Source: Flavobacteriales bacterium
Lineage (GTDB): Bacteria; Bacteroidota; Bacteroidia; Flavobacteriales_F; PHOS-HE28
Assembly: GCA_016712535.1 (NCBI GenBank)
Contig: JADJQW010000002.1
Span: 2,046,001-2,110,000, forward strand
DNA length: 64,000 nucleotides
Reading direction: 5' to 3'
In this document: positions 17,978 through 27,168 of the stretch, one piece after another
How positions within the stretch are numbered: the stretch's first letter is position 1
How the letters are laid out: each line of letters opens with the position of its first letter
Made by a program: the position numbers and the translations under genes
Notes under the pieces: model-generated
The model's input: the letters and a program-made list of their open reading frames with translations, nothing else
Told to the model about the DNA's origin: nothing
The model's database searches: none

Positions 17978-18964
17978 CTATCGATCCAGCGCGACGGCTG
18001 TTGGTCTTGCTGAAGCAAGGCAGTACTCATCGATGCCGAAGTGGTCGAGGATATCCTGCAGCCGGGCGGCCTGCGCCGGATCAATGCGTTGCATCCACTT
18101 CGCCGCTTGCGCCGCAGGGTCGCTGAGCCGGTCGCGCATGAAATCAGTCGCACTCGATCGGTCGCGGCGCGCGTGATCGATCCACGCATCCGGCTGCACC
18201 CCCCATGCAGCTCCGATCCGCTCAAGGCTTGCTGCCGGGTCCAGAAGAAGCTCCTCATAGTAGACCACGATCCAATCTCGCCCGTGGCGAGGATGCCGAA
18301 GCGTGGAGAGGTTATTCACGCACCAAAGCGCCAACTGCCGCTCCAAGCCGGGGGCAAGGCGGTTGATCATCTCCAAGTGCTGCAAATGGCGCTCGTTGAA
18401 CAGCTGGTCGGGCACCGTGTGAGCAGCCGCATGATGGGAAGGGTCCGGGAAGGCCTTGAGCTGAGAGACCACGGTGGGCACCGGATGGCGGAGCAGAAGG
18501 ATGGGCTTTCGCTTGAATGCGATGCTGGTCGTCATCCACGGCAGCAGAAGATTGGCGCGGACGAATTTGGTGAGGAGCCGCTCCGCGCCGATCGCCTGCT
18601 CGCGAGTGCAGTAACGGAGGGTCCATTCGGTATTGCGGTGGCCGCTCAGCGATTCGCGCATCATGGCGAACCGCTCCGGATCACGGTCGTGCTCCGGTAT
18701 GAATGGCCGTTTGCCCCAACGCATTGCGGCGGGCACGATGCCGAATGCATGGTGCAAGGGCTCCCAATTCAGGGCAGTGCCGGGCCAGGCGCACAAGGTC
18801 TCCATGAGCCAGGTGGTGCCGCCACGCGGATCCCCGGTCAGCACGAGCGCATCCTCAGCGCAGAACCCCTTCGCTGCTAAGATGGCGCTGCGGTCGCGCA
18901 CGCTGCGTGCGGTCCTGGAGCGCTCTTGGCGCTCCTGCCACGCCAGCTTGATCCGTTGCAGCAT
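17978..18964 (-). CDS. Sulfotransferase family protein
   Basis: The 328-aa protein has the 5'-phosphosulfate loop 'LVLTGDPRGGTTWLMETL' at about residues 40-57 and a 3'-phosphate region 'KPILLLRHPVPTVVSQLKAF' at about 160, the pattern of PAPS-dependent sulfotransferases acting on carbohydrates or lipids. The acceptor is unknown. It ends 60 bp from the MBOAT gene and starts 3 bp after glyA on the same strand, in a neighbourhood with a second sulfotransferase. Confidence 0.8.
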   Translation of the reverse strand: MLQRIKLAWQERQERSRTARSVRDRSAILAAKGFCAEDALVLTGDPRGGTTWLMETLCAWPGTALNWEPLHHAFGIVPAAMRWGKRPFIPEHDRDPERFAMMRESLSGHRNTEWTLRYCTREQAIGAERLLTKFVRANLLLPWMTTSIAFKRKPILLLRHPVPTVVSQLKAFPDPSHHAAAHTVPDQLFNERHLQHLEMINRLAPGLERQLALWCVNNLSTLRHPRHGRDWIVVYYEELLLDPAASLERIGAAWGVQPDAWIDHARRDRSSATDFMRDRLSDPAAQAAKWMQRIDPAQAARLQDILDHFGIDEYCLASARPTAVALDR

Positions 18965-18967
18965 CGA

Positions 18968-20254
18968 TCAGCTCGCCACTTCCCAGCCGTAGAGCGGCTT
19001 CAGGCGCATCATGCCGCCCACATAGAATTTCACGCGGTCCAGTTCGCCTGCGTCACCATTGCTGCGCAGGGTGGTGTCGATCATCTCCACGATCTTCTTG
19101 CAGTCCACCTCGAGCAGCCCGCGCGTGGTGATGGCGGCTGTGCCGATGCGGATGCCACTGGTCACGAAAGGGCTCTTGTCGTCGAAGGGCACCATGTTCT
19201 TGTTCACCGTGATGTGCGCGAGGCCCAGCAGCCGCTCCGCTTCCTTTCCAGTAAGGTCCTTGTTGCGCAGGTCGATGAGCATGCAGTGGTTGTCCGTGCC
19301 GCCGCTCACGATATGGTAGCCCTTGTCCGTCAACGCTTGAGCCATGGCAGCTGCGTTAGCGATCACTTGCTTGCCGTAAACCGTGAAGTCAGGAGATAGC
19401 GCTTCGCCGAAAGCGACGGCCTTGGCGGCGATCACATGCTCAAGCGGACCGCCCTGCGTTCCGGGGAATACGGCTCCGTCAAGCACCGCGCTCATCATGC
19501 GCACCTCACCCTTGGGCGTGGTGAGGCCCCATGGGTTCTCGAAGTCGCGGCCCATCATGATCAGGCCGCCGCGCGGGCCCCGAAGGGTCTTGTGCGTGGT
19601 GGTGGTCACCACATGGCAATGCGGCAACGGGTCATTCAGGAGCTTGGCGGCGATCAATCCGGCCGGGTGGCTCACATCGGCCATTAGGATCGCGCCCACT
19701 TCATCGGCGATGGCCCTGAATGCGGCATAGTCCCAATCGCGGCTATAGGCGCTGGCACCGCAGATGATCAGCTTGGGGCGTTCGCGCATGGCCGTTTCGC
19801 GCACGCTGTTCATGTCCACGCGGCCGGTGGCCTTGTCAACGCCATAGAAGGTGGGGCGATAGAGCTTCCCGCTGAAGTTCACCGGGCTGCCATGCGTGAG
19901 GTGGCCGCCATGGCTCAGGTCGAATCCGAGGATGGTGTCACCGGGCTTCAAGCATGCGAGCATGACAGCAGCATTGGCTTGAGCCCCGCTATGCGGCTGC
20001 ACGTTGGCCCAGGCTGCGCCGAAGAGCTTCTTAACGCGTTCGATGGCCAGGTTCTCCACCTCGTCAACGAACTCGCAGCCGCCGTAGTAGCGCTTCCCGG
20101 GCAGGCCCTCGGCATATTTGTTCGTGAGCACGCTGCCTTGCGCCTCGAGCACTTGGTCGCTCACGTAGTTCTCGCTCGCGATCAGCTCCAGGCCCACGGT
20201 CTGGCGCCAACGTTCCTTGTCAATCAGGTCGAATACGGTTTGGTCGCGGTCCAT
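18968..20254 (-). CDS. glyA: Serine hydroxymethyltransferase
   Basis: The PLP enzyme interconverts serine and glycine, loading tetrahydrofolate with a one-carbon unit. The 428-aa length and motifs are standard: 'LELIASENYVS' near residue 25, 'NKYAEGLPGKRYYGGCEFVD', 'NVQPHSGAQANAAV', 'DLSHGGHLTHG', and the PLP-lysine block 'VVTTTTHKTLRGPRGG' at about 225-240. It sits between two sulfotransferase genes, 21 bp after the upstream one and 3 bp before the downstream one. Confidence 0.97.
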   Translation of the reverse strand: MDRDQTVFDLIDKERWRQTVGLELIASENYVSDQVLEAQGSVLTNKYAEGLPGKRYYGGCEFVDEVENLAIERVKKLFGAAWANVQPHSGAQANAAVMLACLKPGDTILGFDLSHGGHLTHGSPVNFSGKLYRPTFYGVDKATGRVDMNSVRETAMRERPKLIICGASAYSRDWDYAAFRAIADEVGAILMADVSHPAGLIAAKLLNDPLPHCHVVTTTTHKTLRGPRGGLIMMGRDFENPWGLTTPKGEVRMMSAVLDGAVFPGTQGGPLEHVIAAKAVAFGEALSPDFTVYGKQVIANAAAMAQALTDKGYHIVSGGTDNHCMLIDLRNKDLTGKEAERLLGLAHITVNKNMVPFDDKSPFVTSGIRIGTAAITTRGLLEVDCKKIVEMIDTTLRSNGDAGELDRVKFYVGGMMRLKPLYGWEVAS

Positions 20255-20275
20255 GCGTTTCAGTGCTTGTGCGTT

Positions 20276-21085
20276 TCAGGCGCGGTCGTGGGCGCTCAGG
20301 TAATCCGGGAACAGCTGATAGAAGAAGCGCTCTCGCCAACGCACCTCCTTGGCCATTCCGGCCGTGAAGTAAAGGGCTTGCGAGCGTCCGGAGCGGTTGA
20401 CGCGCTGCTTTTCGCTCATGAAGCGCAAGCTGGCCTTGGAGTAGCCCTCGCGCCGGAGGAAGCGGCGCAATTCCATGTTGAGGCGCTCGGTGCGCAAGAA
20501 GGCGATGCGCGGGAAATGCTGCCGCCATTGCAGCCGCAGGTCCATGCCGTCGTGGAGAGCCAGGGCGGTGGTCAACGGGTCGCGTGCGTACATGCGGATG
20601 AATTGCAAGGTGAGCGGCCCGACCCGCGTGCGCATGCCCGGCGGCGCGGAAGCCTCATATGCCCAGCCCATGTGCAAGTCGAAGTATTCGGCGAAGCTGA
20701 TCTCCGGGAAATGAGGGAGGGAGGTTCGCACTGCATCGGTGTCGAGCCTCGGGTCCTTGGCCCAGGCCCTGAACTCGTAGAGCGAAATGATCCGGGCCAT
20801 GGGTTCGCGAACCACGGTGACGATCGCTTTGTTGCGATGCTCCTCCGGGACCTGGCAATAGGCGCCGTGGGCCACCTCCTTCGCCTTGGCGGCGTGCTCG
20901 GCGTTGAAGAGGTTGGGCTTCATCAGCACATCCTTCAGCATGCGTTGCGGCGCGCCCATGCGCCACGCCATGCGCTGGCGTAGCGTCGGCGGATGATGGA
21001 AATGCGCCTGCTTCACCGCTTCACGCGCAAAGCTGCTCCCGGTCTTGGGGAAATTCAGCATTACGAAGCGCTCCGTGATGATCAT
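20276..21085 (-). CDS. Sulfotransferase family 2-like protein
   Basis: The 269-aa protein has an N-terminal 'VMLNFPKTGSSFAREAV' P-loop for PAPS and 'AIVTVVREPMARIISLYEF' at about residues 90-108, the two signatures of Sulfotransfer_2-type enzymes that sulfate glycans. No signal peptide is seen, so a cytoplasmic PAPS-dependent reaction is likely. It differs in sequence from the other sulfotransferase at 17978-18964, so they are not recent duplicates. The acceptor is unknown. Confidence 0.78.
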   Translation of the reverse strand: MIITERFVMLNFPKTGSSFAREAVKQAHFHHPPTLRQRMAWRMGAPQRMLKDVLMKPNLFNAEHAAKAKEVAHGAYCQVPEEHRNKAIVTVVREPMARIISLYEFRAWAKDPRLDTDAVRTSLPHFPEISFAEYFDLHMGWAYEASAPPGMRTRVGPLTLQFIRMYARDPLTTALALHDGMDLRLQWRQHFPRIAFLRTERLNMELRRFLRREGYSKASLRFMSEKQRVNRSGRSQALYFTAGMAKEVRWRERFFYQLFPDYLSAHDRA

Positions 21086-21128
21086 CTCCAGCTGCTCGCG
21101 CCATGGACCGCCAACCCCTTCAGCCGGT

Positions 21129-23231
21129 TCAATGCTGCACCACGAAACCCAAGGCCCTGCGAACGCTTCCGGTCGTTAGCACGAGTTGATAGGCACCCGC
21201 TGGCAAGTCGTGGGTGGGCAGAACCCAAGCGCCGCCATGGGCAGCATGAAACTCGCTCACGGTTCGGCCTGCGGCATCTGTGATCACGATGCCGTACATC
21301 CCAGCGGGGAGCCCCAGCAGCCTCAGTTCCTGATCGGCCGGCACAGGTCCGATAACGACCGCGTTGAGCGCATTCTCGTTGATGCCGACGTAGGTGTTCA
21401 CAAGGACGCACGACGTGTCGTTCGCGGTCACCGCGTCGTTCGGCAGTGTGGTCCATGCACAGAGACTGCCGGTCTCATCGCCCGTTGGGGCGTAAGAGGT
21501 GCTGAAGGTGAAGAGCTGCTGCGCCCCGGGGTTGATGGCCGGTCCGGAGTAGGCCTGCGTGACCACGTTGCCATTGCCGAATCGGTAATGCACATCGATG
21601 GAGGTCAGCACCTGATTGCCATAGTTGCGGATCCAAGGTCGGATGGCAGTAGGCGACCCGATGGCCTGCCCATCAAGGAGATTGAAGAAGCCATTGCAGC
21701 CAGCATCGAAGACGGGCACTTGCCCCAAGCGCAGGCCGATGAAGAAATCCTGGATGGTACGGTCGCGGTATTCGGCCCAAACGCCATCGATCACTTCGTA
21801 GCTGTTGAGGGAGAAGGGCGGGGTGATGTCAACGGCGATGTTGATGTCGGCGCCGAGCATGTACCACTGGACATAAACACCGCCGCTGGTGATGGTGATA
21901 GGAGCGGAGAGCGGGATCACTTGATCGCCAGCGATGGCTTGCGCCGCAGGGATGTTCACAGAGTCGAGAAGGGTGCCGGGCAGGCCGCCGGGCGCGTCAT
22001 CATCGTACACCTTCATGGTATATCCGGCCAGCCCGATGTTGCTCACGATGCGCACCGTGGTGTGCGTGGCGTAGGCGGGGTAGTAGGGCGGCTTGATGTA
22101 CATGCCCACGCCGCCATTGCCCCCGTTCCAGCTCAGGCCCACGCCGTTGTCAGTCAGGCCGTGATATCGCAGGTCCTGGATGGCGGTGGTGGTGTCCACC
22201 ACCACGATCTCCTGCGTTTGCGTGTTGTTCAGGGTCACCAATTCGCCGGTGAGGCCGCTCACGGTGGTATTGAAGCGGTAGGTGCCTGCCGGGTTCGGAA
22301 CCCAGGTCGGAGCGAAGAGCACAGTTGTGTCGAGGCCGGGCACGATGTTGCCGATGGGCTGCGTCGCGGTGATCTGCGTGGCTCCGACGGAATTCACCAA
22401 AGCGCCCGCGAAGCCGAAGGGGCCCGTATCCGTATTGCCCACGTTGAGTGCGTTGGCCACCATGGAATAGCTCGATCCATTGCGCGAGCGGAAAATGCCG
22501 TTGGAGCCCGGCTGGCCGTTCCAGCCCACCGTGGCATCCAGGATCTGCAAGGTGCTCGATGGGGGCATGTAGTAACGGATGGCGATGCCCGTGACCGGGT
22601 ACACGTTGCTGCTATGCTGCAGGCCGATGCTGCCGGCGACGCTCTCGATGCCGAGCTTCAGCTCGTTGTTCTGCGTGAGGCCCGTTTGCGTGAGGTACTG
22701 CACCGTGATGCTGCTATCCAGCTTATTCAGGATGATCTGGAAGGTGTTGCTGCCGGTGTACGTCGGCGCGGTGGGTGACCAGAAAGGCACATCGATCCAT
22801 GAGATGATGGTGGTATCGCCGGTATCGAGCAGGTAGCAACGGCCTGGGTTGCCTGATCCGAGGAAGTTCAGGTCGCTGGCCATGCCTGCCACGTAGTCGT
22901 TCACTCCGCCGTTGGTGGGGATCATGGGGAAGGGCGATGCGAGGTTGCCGCCGTTGAAGGCGACATAGCCGTTGCTCCCTATCCACAGATTCTTCCGGGC
23001 ATACCAGTAGAAGGGCATGTCGGTTTCCATCACGATCGGTCCGACCACGTTATCGTCGCCCAAGCCCATGATCATCTGTCCGGTAGTGGTGATGTCAATC
23101 CAGCTGAACACAGGGCCACCGGGCTCGTTGCTGTCCTTCCAGATGTAGCCGTAAGCGTCAGGACCGCCCTGTGCGGCGAACAGCGCGGGTGCAAGGAGCA
23201 GGGTGAGGAGGAGCGCGGAAAGATGCTTCAT
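21129..23231 (-). CDS. Large secreted protein with T9SS sorting domain
   Basis: The 700-aa protein has a signal peptide from the ATG at 23231 ('HLSALLLTLLLAPALFAAQ'). The ectodomain has repeated Ig/beta-sandwich-like stretches with aromatic and Gly-rich strands. The last ~75 residues ('LNAVVIGPVPADQELRLLGL', 'GMYGIVITDAAGRTV', 'LPAGAYQLVLTTGSVRRALG') look like a T9SS type A C-terminal sorting domain, which directs export across the outer membrane. No catalytic domain was recognised; adhesion or structure is a guess. Confidence 0.75.
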   Translation of the reverse strand: MKHLSALLLTLLLAPALFAAQGGPDAYGYIWKDSNEPGGPVFSWIDITTTGQMIMGLGDDNVVGPIVMETDMPFYWYARKNLWIGSNGYVAFNGGNLASPFPMIPTNGGVNDYVAGMASDLNFLGSGNPGRCYLLDTGDTTIISWIDVPFWSPTAPTYTGSNTFQIILNKLDSSITVQYLTQTGLTQNNELKLGIESVAGSIGLQHSSNVYPVTGIAIRYYMPPSSTLQILDATVGWNGQPGSNGIFRSRNGSSYSMVANALNVGNTDTGPFGFAGALVNSVGATQITATQPIGNIVPGLDTTVLFAPTWVPNPAGTYRFNTTVSGLTGELVTLNNTQTQEIVVVDTTTAIQDLRYHGLTDNGVGLSWNGGNGGVGMYIKPPYYPAYATHTTVRIVSNIGLAGYTMKVYDDDAPGGLPGTLLDSVNIPAAQAIAGDQVIPLSAPITITSGGVYVQWYMLGADINIAVDITPPFSLNSYEVIDGVWAEYRDRTIQDFFIGLRLGQVPVFDAGCNGFFNLLDGQAIGSPTAIRPWIRNYGNQVLTSIDVHYRFGNGNVVTQAYSGPAINPGAQQLFTFSTSYAPTGDETGSLCAWTTLPNDAVTANDTSCVLVNTYVGINENALNAVVIGPVPADQELRLLGLPAGMYGIVITDAAGRTVSEFHAAHGGAWVLPTHDLPAGAYQLVLTTGSVRRALGFVVQH

Positions 23232-23291
23232 GTCGGATGGGGTTGGTGATGGCCCCGCCAAGGTAGTCGGACTAACCATACGCCCCACGGG

Positions 23292-23471
23292 TCAGTTCGC
23301 GAGCGAGCTTCCGTTCCAGAACCAGCAGCGTTCAGGATGGTCAAGCGGGGAGGGCATGCGCATCACCCAGCGCGCATCGAGACGGTCAGCCTCAATGGCC
23401 TCCACCTCGCGCATGGCTTCCAGGATGCCAAGCATCAGGCTGAGCAGCAATGAACGCAGGAATGGCTTCAT
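23292..23471 (-). CDS. Small hypothetical protein (59 aa)
   Basis: An ATG at 23471 lies 3 bp beyond the mazG stop, on the same strand, and the frame runs 59 codons to a TGA. The product begins with 'MKPFLRSLLLSLMLGILEAM', a possible membrane or signal segment, then a charged part with 'DARWVMRMP' and a C-terminal 'CWFWNGSSLAN'. The tight spacing suggests co-translation with mazG. No family is recognised, and chance is possible. Confidence 0.45.
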   Translation of the reverse strand: MKPFLRSLLLSLMLGILEAMREVEAIEADRLDARWVMRMPSPLDHPERCWFWNGSSLAN

Positions 23472-23474
23472 GAT

Positions 23475-24299
23475 TCAGAGGCCCTTCGCCCTTTCCCAGT
23501 ACACATCCATCTCCGCCAGGCTCATCTCCCCCATGCGCTTGCCGTCCTTTCGGCTCTCGCGCTCGAGGAATTGGAAACGGCTGATGAATTTGCGGTTGGT
23601 GCGCTCGAGGGCCTCATCCGGATCCACGCCCAGGAAACGCGCGTAGTTCACCACGCTGAAGAGCACGTCACCGATCTCGTCCGCTTGTTTGGCGCTGCAT
23701 GCATCCACTTCGGCCTTCAGTTCGCTGAGCTCTTCATGCACCTTGTCCCATACCTGCTCTTTGTGCTCCCAATCGAAGCCGACGCCGCGTGCTTTGTCCT
23801 GAATGCGGATGGCTTTCACCAGGCTCGGCAGGCCCTTGGGCACGCCTTCCAGGACGCTAGGCTCCGCCGACCGGTCACTGCGGGAGGATCGAAGCGTTCC
23901 TGAGTAGCCAGCGCCGGGATCCTCGGCTTTCTCCTGAAGCTTGATGCGCTCCCAATTCGCCTTCACCTCCTCCTCGTCCTTCACCTTCACATCACCGTAG
24001 ATGTGCGGATGCCGGCGAATGAGTTTCTCGCAGATTCCGTTGAGCACATCGGTGATATCGAAGGCCTCCTTCTCCCTTCCGATGCGCGCATAGAAGGCGA
24101 TGTGCAGGATCAGGTCGCCCAGTTCCTTCTTCACGCCGTCAAGGTCGCCTTCCAGGATGGCGTCGCCCAGCTCGTAGGTCTCCTCGATGGTGAGCGGGCG
24201 CAGGGTCTCTAGCGTCTGCTTCCTGTCCCATGGGCATTGCTCGCGCAATTCGTCCATGATCTTCAAGAGGCGGAGGAAGGCTTCGGCGCGTGGGTCCAT
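23475..24299 (-). CDS. mazG: MazG nucleoside triphosphate pyrophosphohydrolase
   Basis: This 274-aa all-alpha NTP pyrophosphohydrolase hydrolyses NTPs/dNTPs to monophosphates and PPi and may help clear non-canonical nucleotides. It has two MazG domains: the first with 'CPWDRKQTLETLRPLTIEETYEL' (in parts) and 'ELGDLILHIAFYARI', the second with 'GFDWEHKEQVWDKVHEELSEL' and 'EIGDVLFSVVNYAR'. The inter-domain linker carries an unusual Ser/Arg-rich insertion of about 22 residues. The ATG at 24299 is preferred to a GTG at 24329 that overlaps the upstream DinB stop. Confidence 0.92.
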   Translation of the reverse strand: MDPRAEAFLRLLKIMDELREQCPWDRKQTLETLRPLTIEETYELGDAILEGDLDGVKKELGDLILHIAFYARIGREKEAFDITDVLNGICEKLIRRHPHIYGDVKVKDEEEVKANWERIKLQEKAEDPGAGYSGTLRSSRSDRSAEPSVLEGVPKGLPSLVKAIRIQDKARGVGFDWEHKEQVWDKVHEELSELKAEVDACSAKQADEIGDVLFSVVNYARFLGVDPDEALERTNRKFISRFQFLERESRKDGKRMGEMSLAEMDVYWERAKGL

Positions 24300-24325
24300 G
24301 GGGCGAAGGTCGTTCGGCCGATGCT

Positions 24326-24847
24326 TCACATCCCTTTGTCCTTGTTGAAGGCCGCCGTGCCTCCGCGCGGAATGGAGAGGCTCTGAAAGCCTTCGCCCTT
24401 GAAGAGCTTGCCCAGCAGCACGATCTGTCCCACGTGATAGGGCACATGCGCCAGCTGGCGCGTGATGGCCTGCGCCACGGTGTGCGGTTCGGTACGGATG
24501 TGAACGATGCCATCGAGTTGTTCAGCTGTGAGCGGATCGATGGCGGTGAAGAGCCTATCCCAGCCCTCGTTCCATAGGCGCAGCACCTCCTCACGCGTGG
24601 TGACGCCGGGCTCGAATTCTCCCTCACGGTTGCGCCAGGGCTTCTCGCCGTCCGAGGTGAGGAAATCGGTCCATCGGCTCAGCATGTTGCCATGCAGGTG
24701 CTGAACGATCACCGCGATGGAATTGCTGCCGGGCGCCGGCTCACGGAAGAGGTCAGCGTCGGGCAGCTGGTTGAAGGTCTTCTCGCCCAGGGTGCGGTAG
24801 TAGGCGAACTCCTTGCGGGCGCTGTCGAGGAAGCGGAGGGCAGGCAT
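24326..24847 (-). CDS. DinB/DUF1572-family protein
   Basis: The 173-aa four-helix-bundle protein has 'SIAVIVQHLHGNMLSRWTDFL' near residue 45, the metal-binding His helix, and 'RQLAHVPYHVGQIVLLGKLF' near 135 with the second His pair, typical of DinB/DUF1572 metalloproteins sometimes annotated as putative thiol-transferase-like. The reaction is not known. It ends at the mazG start region with a short overlap and is divergent from the secreted protein at 24881, 33 bp away. Confidence 0.7.
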   Translation of the reverse strand: MPALRFLDSARKEFAYYRTLGEKTFNQLPDADLFREPAPGSNSIAVIVQHLHGNMLSRWTDFLTSDGEKPWRNREGEFEPGVTTREEVLRLWNEGWDRLFTAIDPLTAEQLDGIVHIRTEPHTVAQAITRQLAHVPYHVGQIVLLGKLFKGEGFQSLSIPRGGTAAFNKDKGM

Positions 24848-24880
24848 GCCGCGAAGATCGGCACCCGCTACCTTGCCGCC

Positions 24881-25363
24881 ATGCGCTTCCTATTGCTGTC
24901 CATTGCCGGGTTGATCTCGGCCTTCACGATCGCTCAACCCGATGTGGTGGTCTTTGGCGCGGTGAAGGACATCAGGACCGGTGAGCGGCTCACCGGCATC
25001 ACCGTTGAGGCCATCGACCTCAAGTGGGGCCGTTGGGAGCTGGCGGCAACGAACGATAGTTCCAAGTATGAGTTGGACCTCGGCCGCAACGGAGAATGGC
25101 TCTTGACCTATTCCGCGTCCGGCTATGTGAGCAAACGGATCAAGCTCATCCTGTTCGGACCAACGCCCGAGGAATGGATCGGCGGCTTCGGGATGAATGT
25201 GGATATGATCATGATCCAGCCGCAGGAAGGTGTGGACTATTCCATTCTTGATGAGCCCTTCGGCATTTGCCGGTACAACCGCGAGACAGGCAATTTCGAG
25301 TGGGACTTGCCCTACACCGAGAAGATGCGCGAGCAACAGGCAGCCTTGCTGAAAGCGCAGTAG
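24881..25363 (+). CDS. Secreted protein with carboxypeptidase-regulatory-like domain
   Basis: The 160-aa product has a signal peptide ('FLLLSIAGLISAFTIAQ') and an early 'VVVFGAVKDIRTGERLTGITVEAI' region, the opening of a CarboxypepD_reg/peptidase-associated beta-sandwich common in Bacteroidota exported proteins. The C-terminus is soluble and acidic. No partner is seen; it is convergent with the OmpA-family gene and lies just after the DinB gene start. Function unknown. Confidence 0.65.
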   Translation: MRFLLLSIAGLISAFTIAQPDVVVFGAVKDIRTGERLTGITVEAIDLKWGRWELAATNDSSKYELDLGRNGEWLLTYSASGYVSKRIKLILFGPTPEEWIGGFGMNVDMIMIQPQEGVDYSILDEPFGICRYNRETGNFEWDLPYTEKMREQQAALLKAQ

Positions 25364-25377
25364 GGCCGCACGTCAGC

Positions 25378-26562
25378 CTAACGTTCGATCACGCGGAACT
25401 CCACCCGCCGATTGATGGCACGGTTGGCCTCGTTATCGTTCGGCTGCAATGGCTTGCCTTCTCCGTAGCCCATCCAGGATAATCGCTCCTGTTCCACTTT
25501 CTTCTTCAAGAGGTAATCCACCACGGCCTTGGCACGGGCATCGCTCAATTTGAGGTTGTACTCGTCACTGCCCTGATCATCGGTGTGGCCCTCGATCTCC
25601 ACGCGCAGGTACGGGAAGTCGGTCATCAGGTCCACGAGCTTCTCCAATTCCTTCTCGTAGCCGGGCAGCAGCTCGGCCTTGTCGAAATCGAATTGCACGT
25701 TGTCCAAGCGCACGCGTGTGCCCACGGCCGGTTCCACTTGGTGGATGTCGACCGTGGTGCTGCTCACGTGGTCGGGCACCACGGGGCGCGGCGGGGGAGG
25801 CAGGCTCTCTTTAGGCTTCGGGGTCAAGGCTGTTCCGGGCGGTGCTACGCGCACGCTCACATCGTCGATGAAATAGTAGGCGCCGCGCTCGCCTTGGGGC
25901 TGTCGCTCGTGCTGGGTGGCATCATCGCCATAGAAGTTCCCGATGACCACGAAGCGCTCACTGCCCGTGGCGTCGAACACGCCGCGCACCTTGTGCCAGC
26001 CGCTTTTGATGAGCCTCTCCTCATTCACCGTGGGGGTGATGTGCAGCGGCAGCCGGTCGCGCGTGCTGATGGGCGCATCGGTGAAGAGCAGGCCCACATT
26101 GTTGCTGGCGTCGTTGCTCTTCACGGCGCGCAAGGCCCAGACCTCGGCGATGTAGCGCACGCCGGCTTGCAGCGGTTCCTTCAGTTCGGCCTGGACGTAC
26201 TCGTGCCAGAAGGTGGGCGTGTTGCCCTTGCCGTAGGTCTTGATGCCCACCATGCCCTGGCCGCTGTGCGTGCTCTGCTTGCCGCCGCTGTGCTGCTTCG
26301 GATGAGCCCAGCATTCGGGGTCGAGGGTGGTGCTGAAATGGTCGGGAGTGGTCTGCGTTGGCGAGCTCCACCCGGTGACGTTGGCGGCGAATTTCTCGGG
26401 GTCGGTGGTCCACACGCAGGAAGCCTTGGTGATCTCCTCGAAGCCCGGATTGGGCGCCAGGTTGGGCATGGTATCGTTGAGAACGGCACGCTGAAAGACG
26501 TTCTGCGCGGCCAGCAGGCCTGAAATGGCCAGCAATGCGATGGATAGGCTGATTCGAAGCAT
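25378..26562 (-). CDS. OmpA-family outer-membrane protein
   Basis: The 394-aa protein has a signal peptide ('LSIALLAISGLLAAQ') and a large N-terminal beta-rich region with 'PNPGFEE'. The C-terminal OmpA peptidoglycan-binding domain (about 280-394) shows 'VQFDFDKAELLPGYEKELEKL', 'VEIEGHTDDQGSDEYNLKLS', 'ARAKAVVDYLL' and 'NRAINRRVEFRVIE'. It anchors the outer membrane to peptidoglycan. The N-terminal region resembles carbohydrate-binding beta-sandwiches; its ligand is not visible. Confidence 0.88.
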   Translation of the reverse strand: MLRISLSIALLAISGLLAAQNVFQRAVLNDTMPNLAPNPGFEEITKASCVWTTDPEKFAANVTGWSSPTQTTPDHFSTTLDPECWAHPKQHSGGKQSTHSGQGMVGIKTYGKGNTPTFWHEYVQAELKEPLQAGVRYIAEVWALRAVKSNDASNNVGLLFTDAPISTRDRLPLHITPTVNEERLIKSGWHKVRGVFDATGSERFVVIGNFYGDDATQHERQPQGERGAYYFIDDVSVRVAPPGTALTPKPKESLPPPPRPVVPDHVSSTTVDIHQVEPAVGTRVRLDNVQFDFDKAELLPGYEKELEKLVDLMTDFPYLRVEIEGHTDDQGSDEYNLKLSDARAKAVVDYLLKKKVEQERLSWMGYGEGKPLQPNDNEANRAINRRVEFRVIER

Positions 26563-26736
26563 GCGGCGAAGCTACCCGGGTGCTTTGCGGATAAGCAGCG
26601 TTGAACCGCTTGGGAAATGAACCGGGCGTTGTGGGGATAGGGCCGCTATCAGGCATCCTGCATCCATGATGGCCCGTCTTTGATATGCACCCAGCCGCAC
26701 CGTGGTTTCCATAACTTGCAGGGATCATTGTCTCCG

Positions 26737-27168
26737 ATGCGCTCCATCCTGATCCTCCTACTGCCCATGGCGCTTGGCGCGAATGCGCAAGAAGGTGCTG
26801 CGCTGGACAAGTTGCAGGCGCGCTTCGCTCCGGAACACATCGAGGATATGCGGCAGCACAGCCACTATAAGTACGTTGGCCTGCTGCTCTACTATGGCCG
26901 TTCTTTCCAGGTGCAGGACGGGCCCTTGTTCCGCGACCCCACCGATGCGGAGATCCTCGGCTTGGATCTGCACGCTTACGATGCCCTCCGGACGCAATCT
27001 GCGGATGTCCTTGTCGAGGATCCGTACATCAACCGACGCATCCTGCTTTTCTCGCGCGATCGTTTCGAGGCGCTGGTCATAGAACATCTTAGCGAGAGCG
27101 ACCGTCAGGCATACCTGGCATACCGCGCAGCTGCTCTCGCCGCTGGTTCCAAGACCCCAGTACCATGA
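26737..27168 (+). CDS. Hypothetical secreted protein
   Basis: The 143-aa protein has a signal peptide ('ILILLLPMALGANAQ') and a short, mostly helical, Arg/Asp-rich mature part. No family was recognised. It overlaps the start of the next, T9SS-type gene by 4 bp and was probably co-translated with it. The 174-bp intergenic region before it holds nothing I recognise firmly. Confidence 0.55.
   Translation: MRSILILLLPMALGANAQEGAALDKLQARFAPEHIEDMRQHSHYKYVGLLLYYGRSFQVQDGPLFRDPTDAEILGLDLHAYDALRTQSADVLVEDPYINRRILLFSRDRFEALVIEHLSESDRQAYLAYRAAALAAGSKTPVP

Noticed and set aside
25585..26523. 312-codon plus-strand frame antisense to the OmpA-family gene
   Set aside because: The minus-strand gene has a signal peptide and an OmpA domain; the other frame is a shadow.
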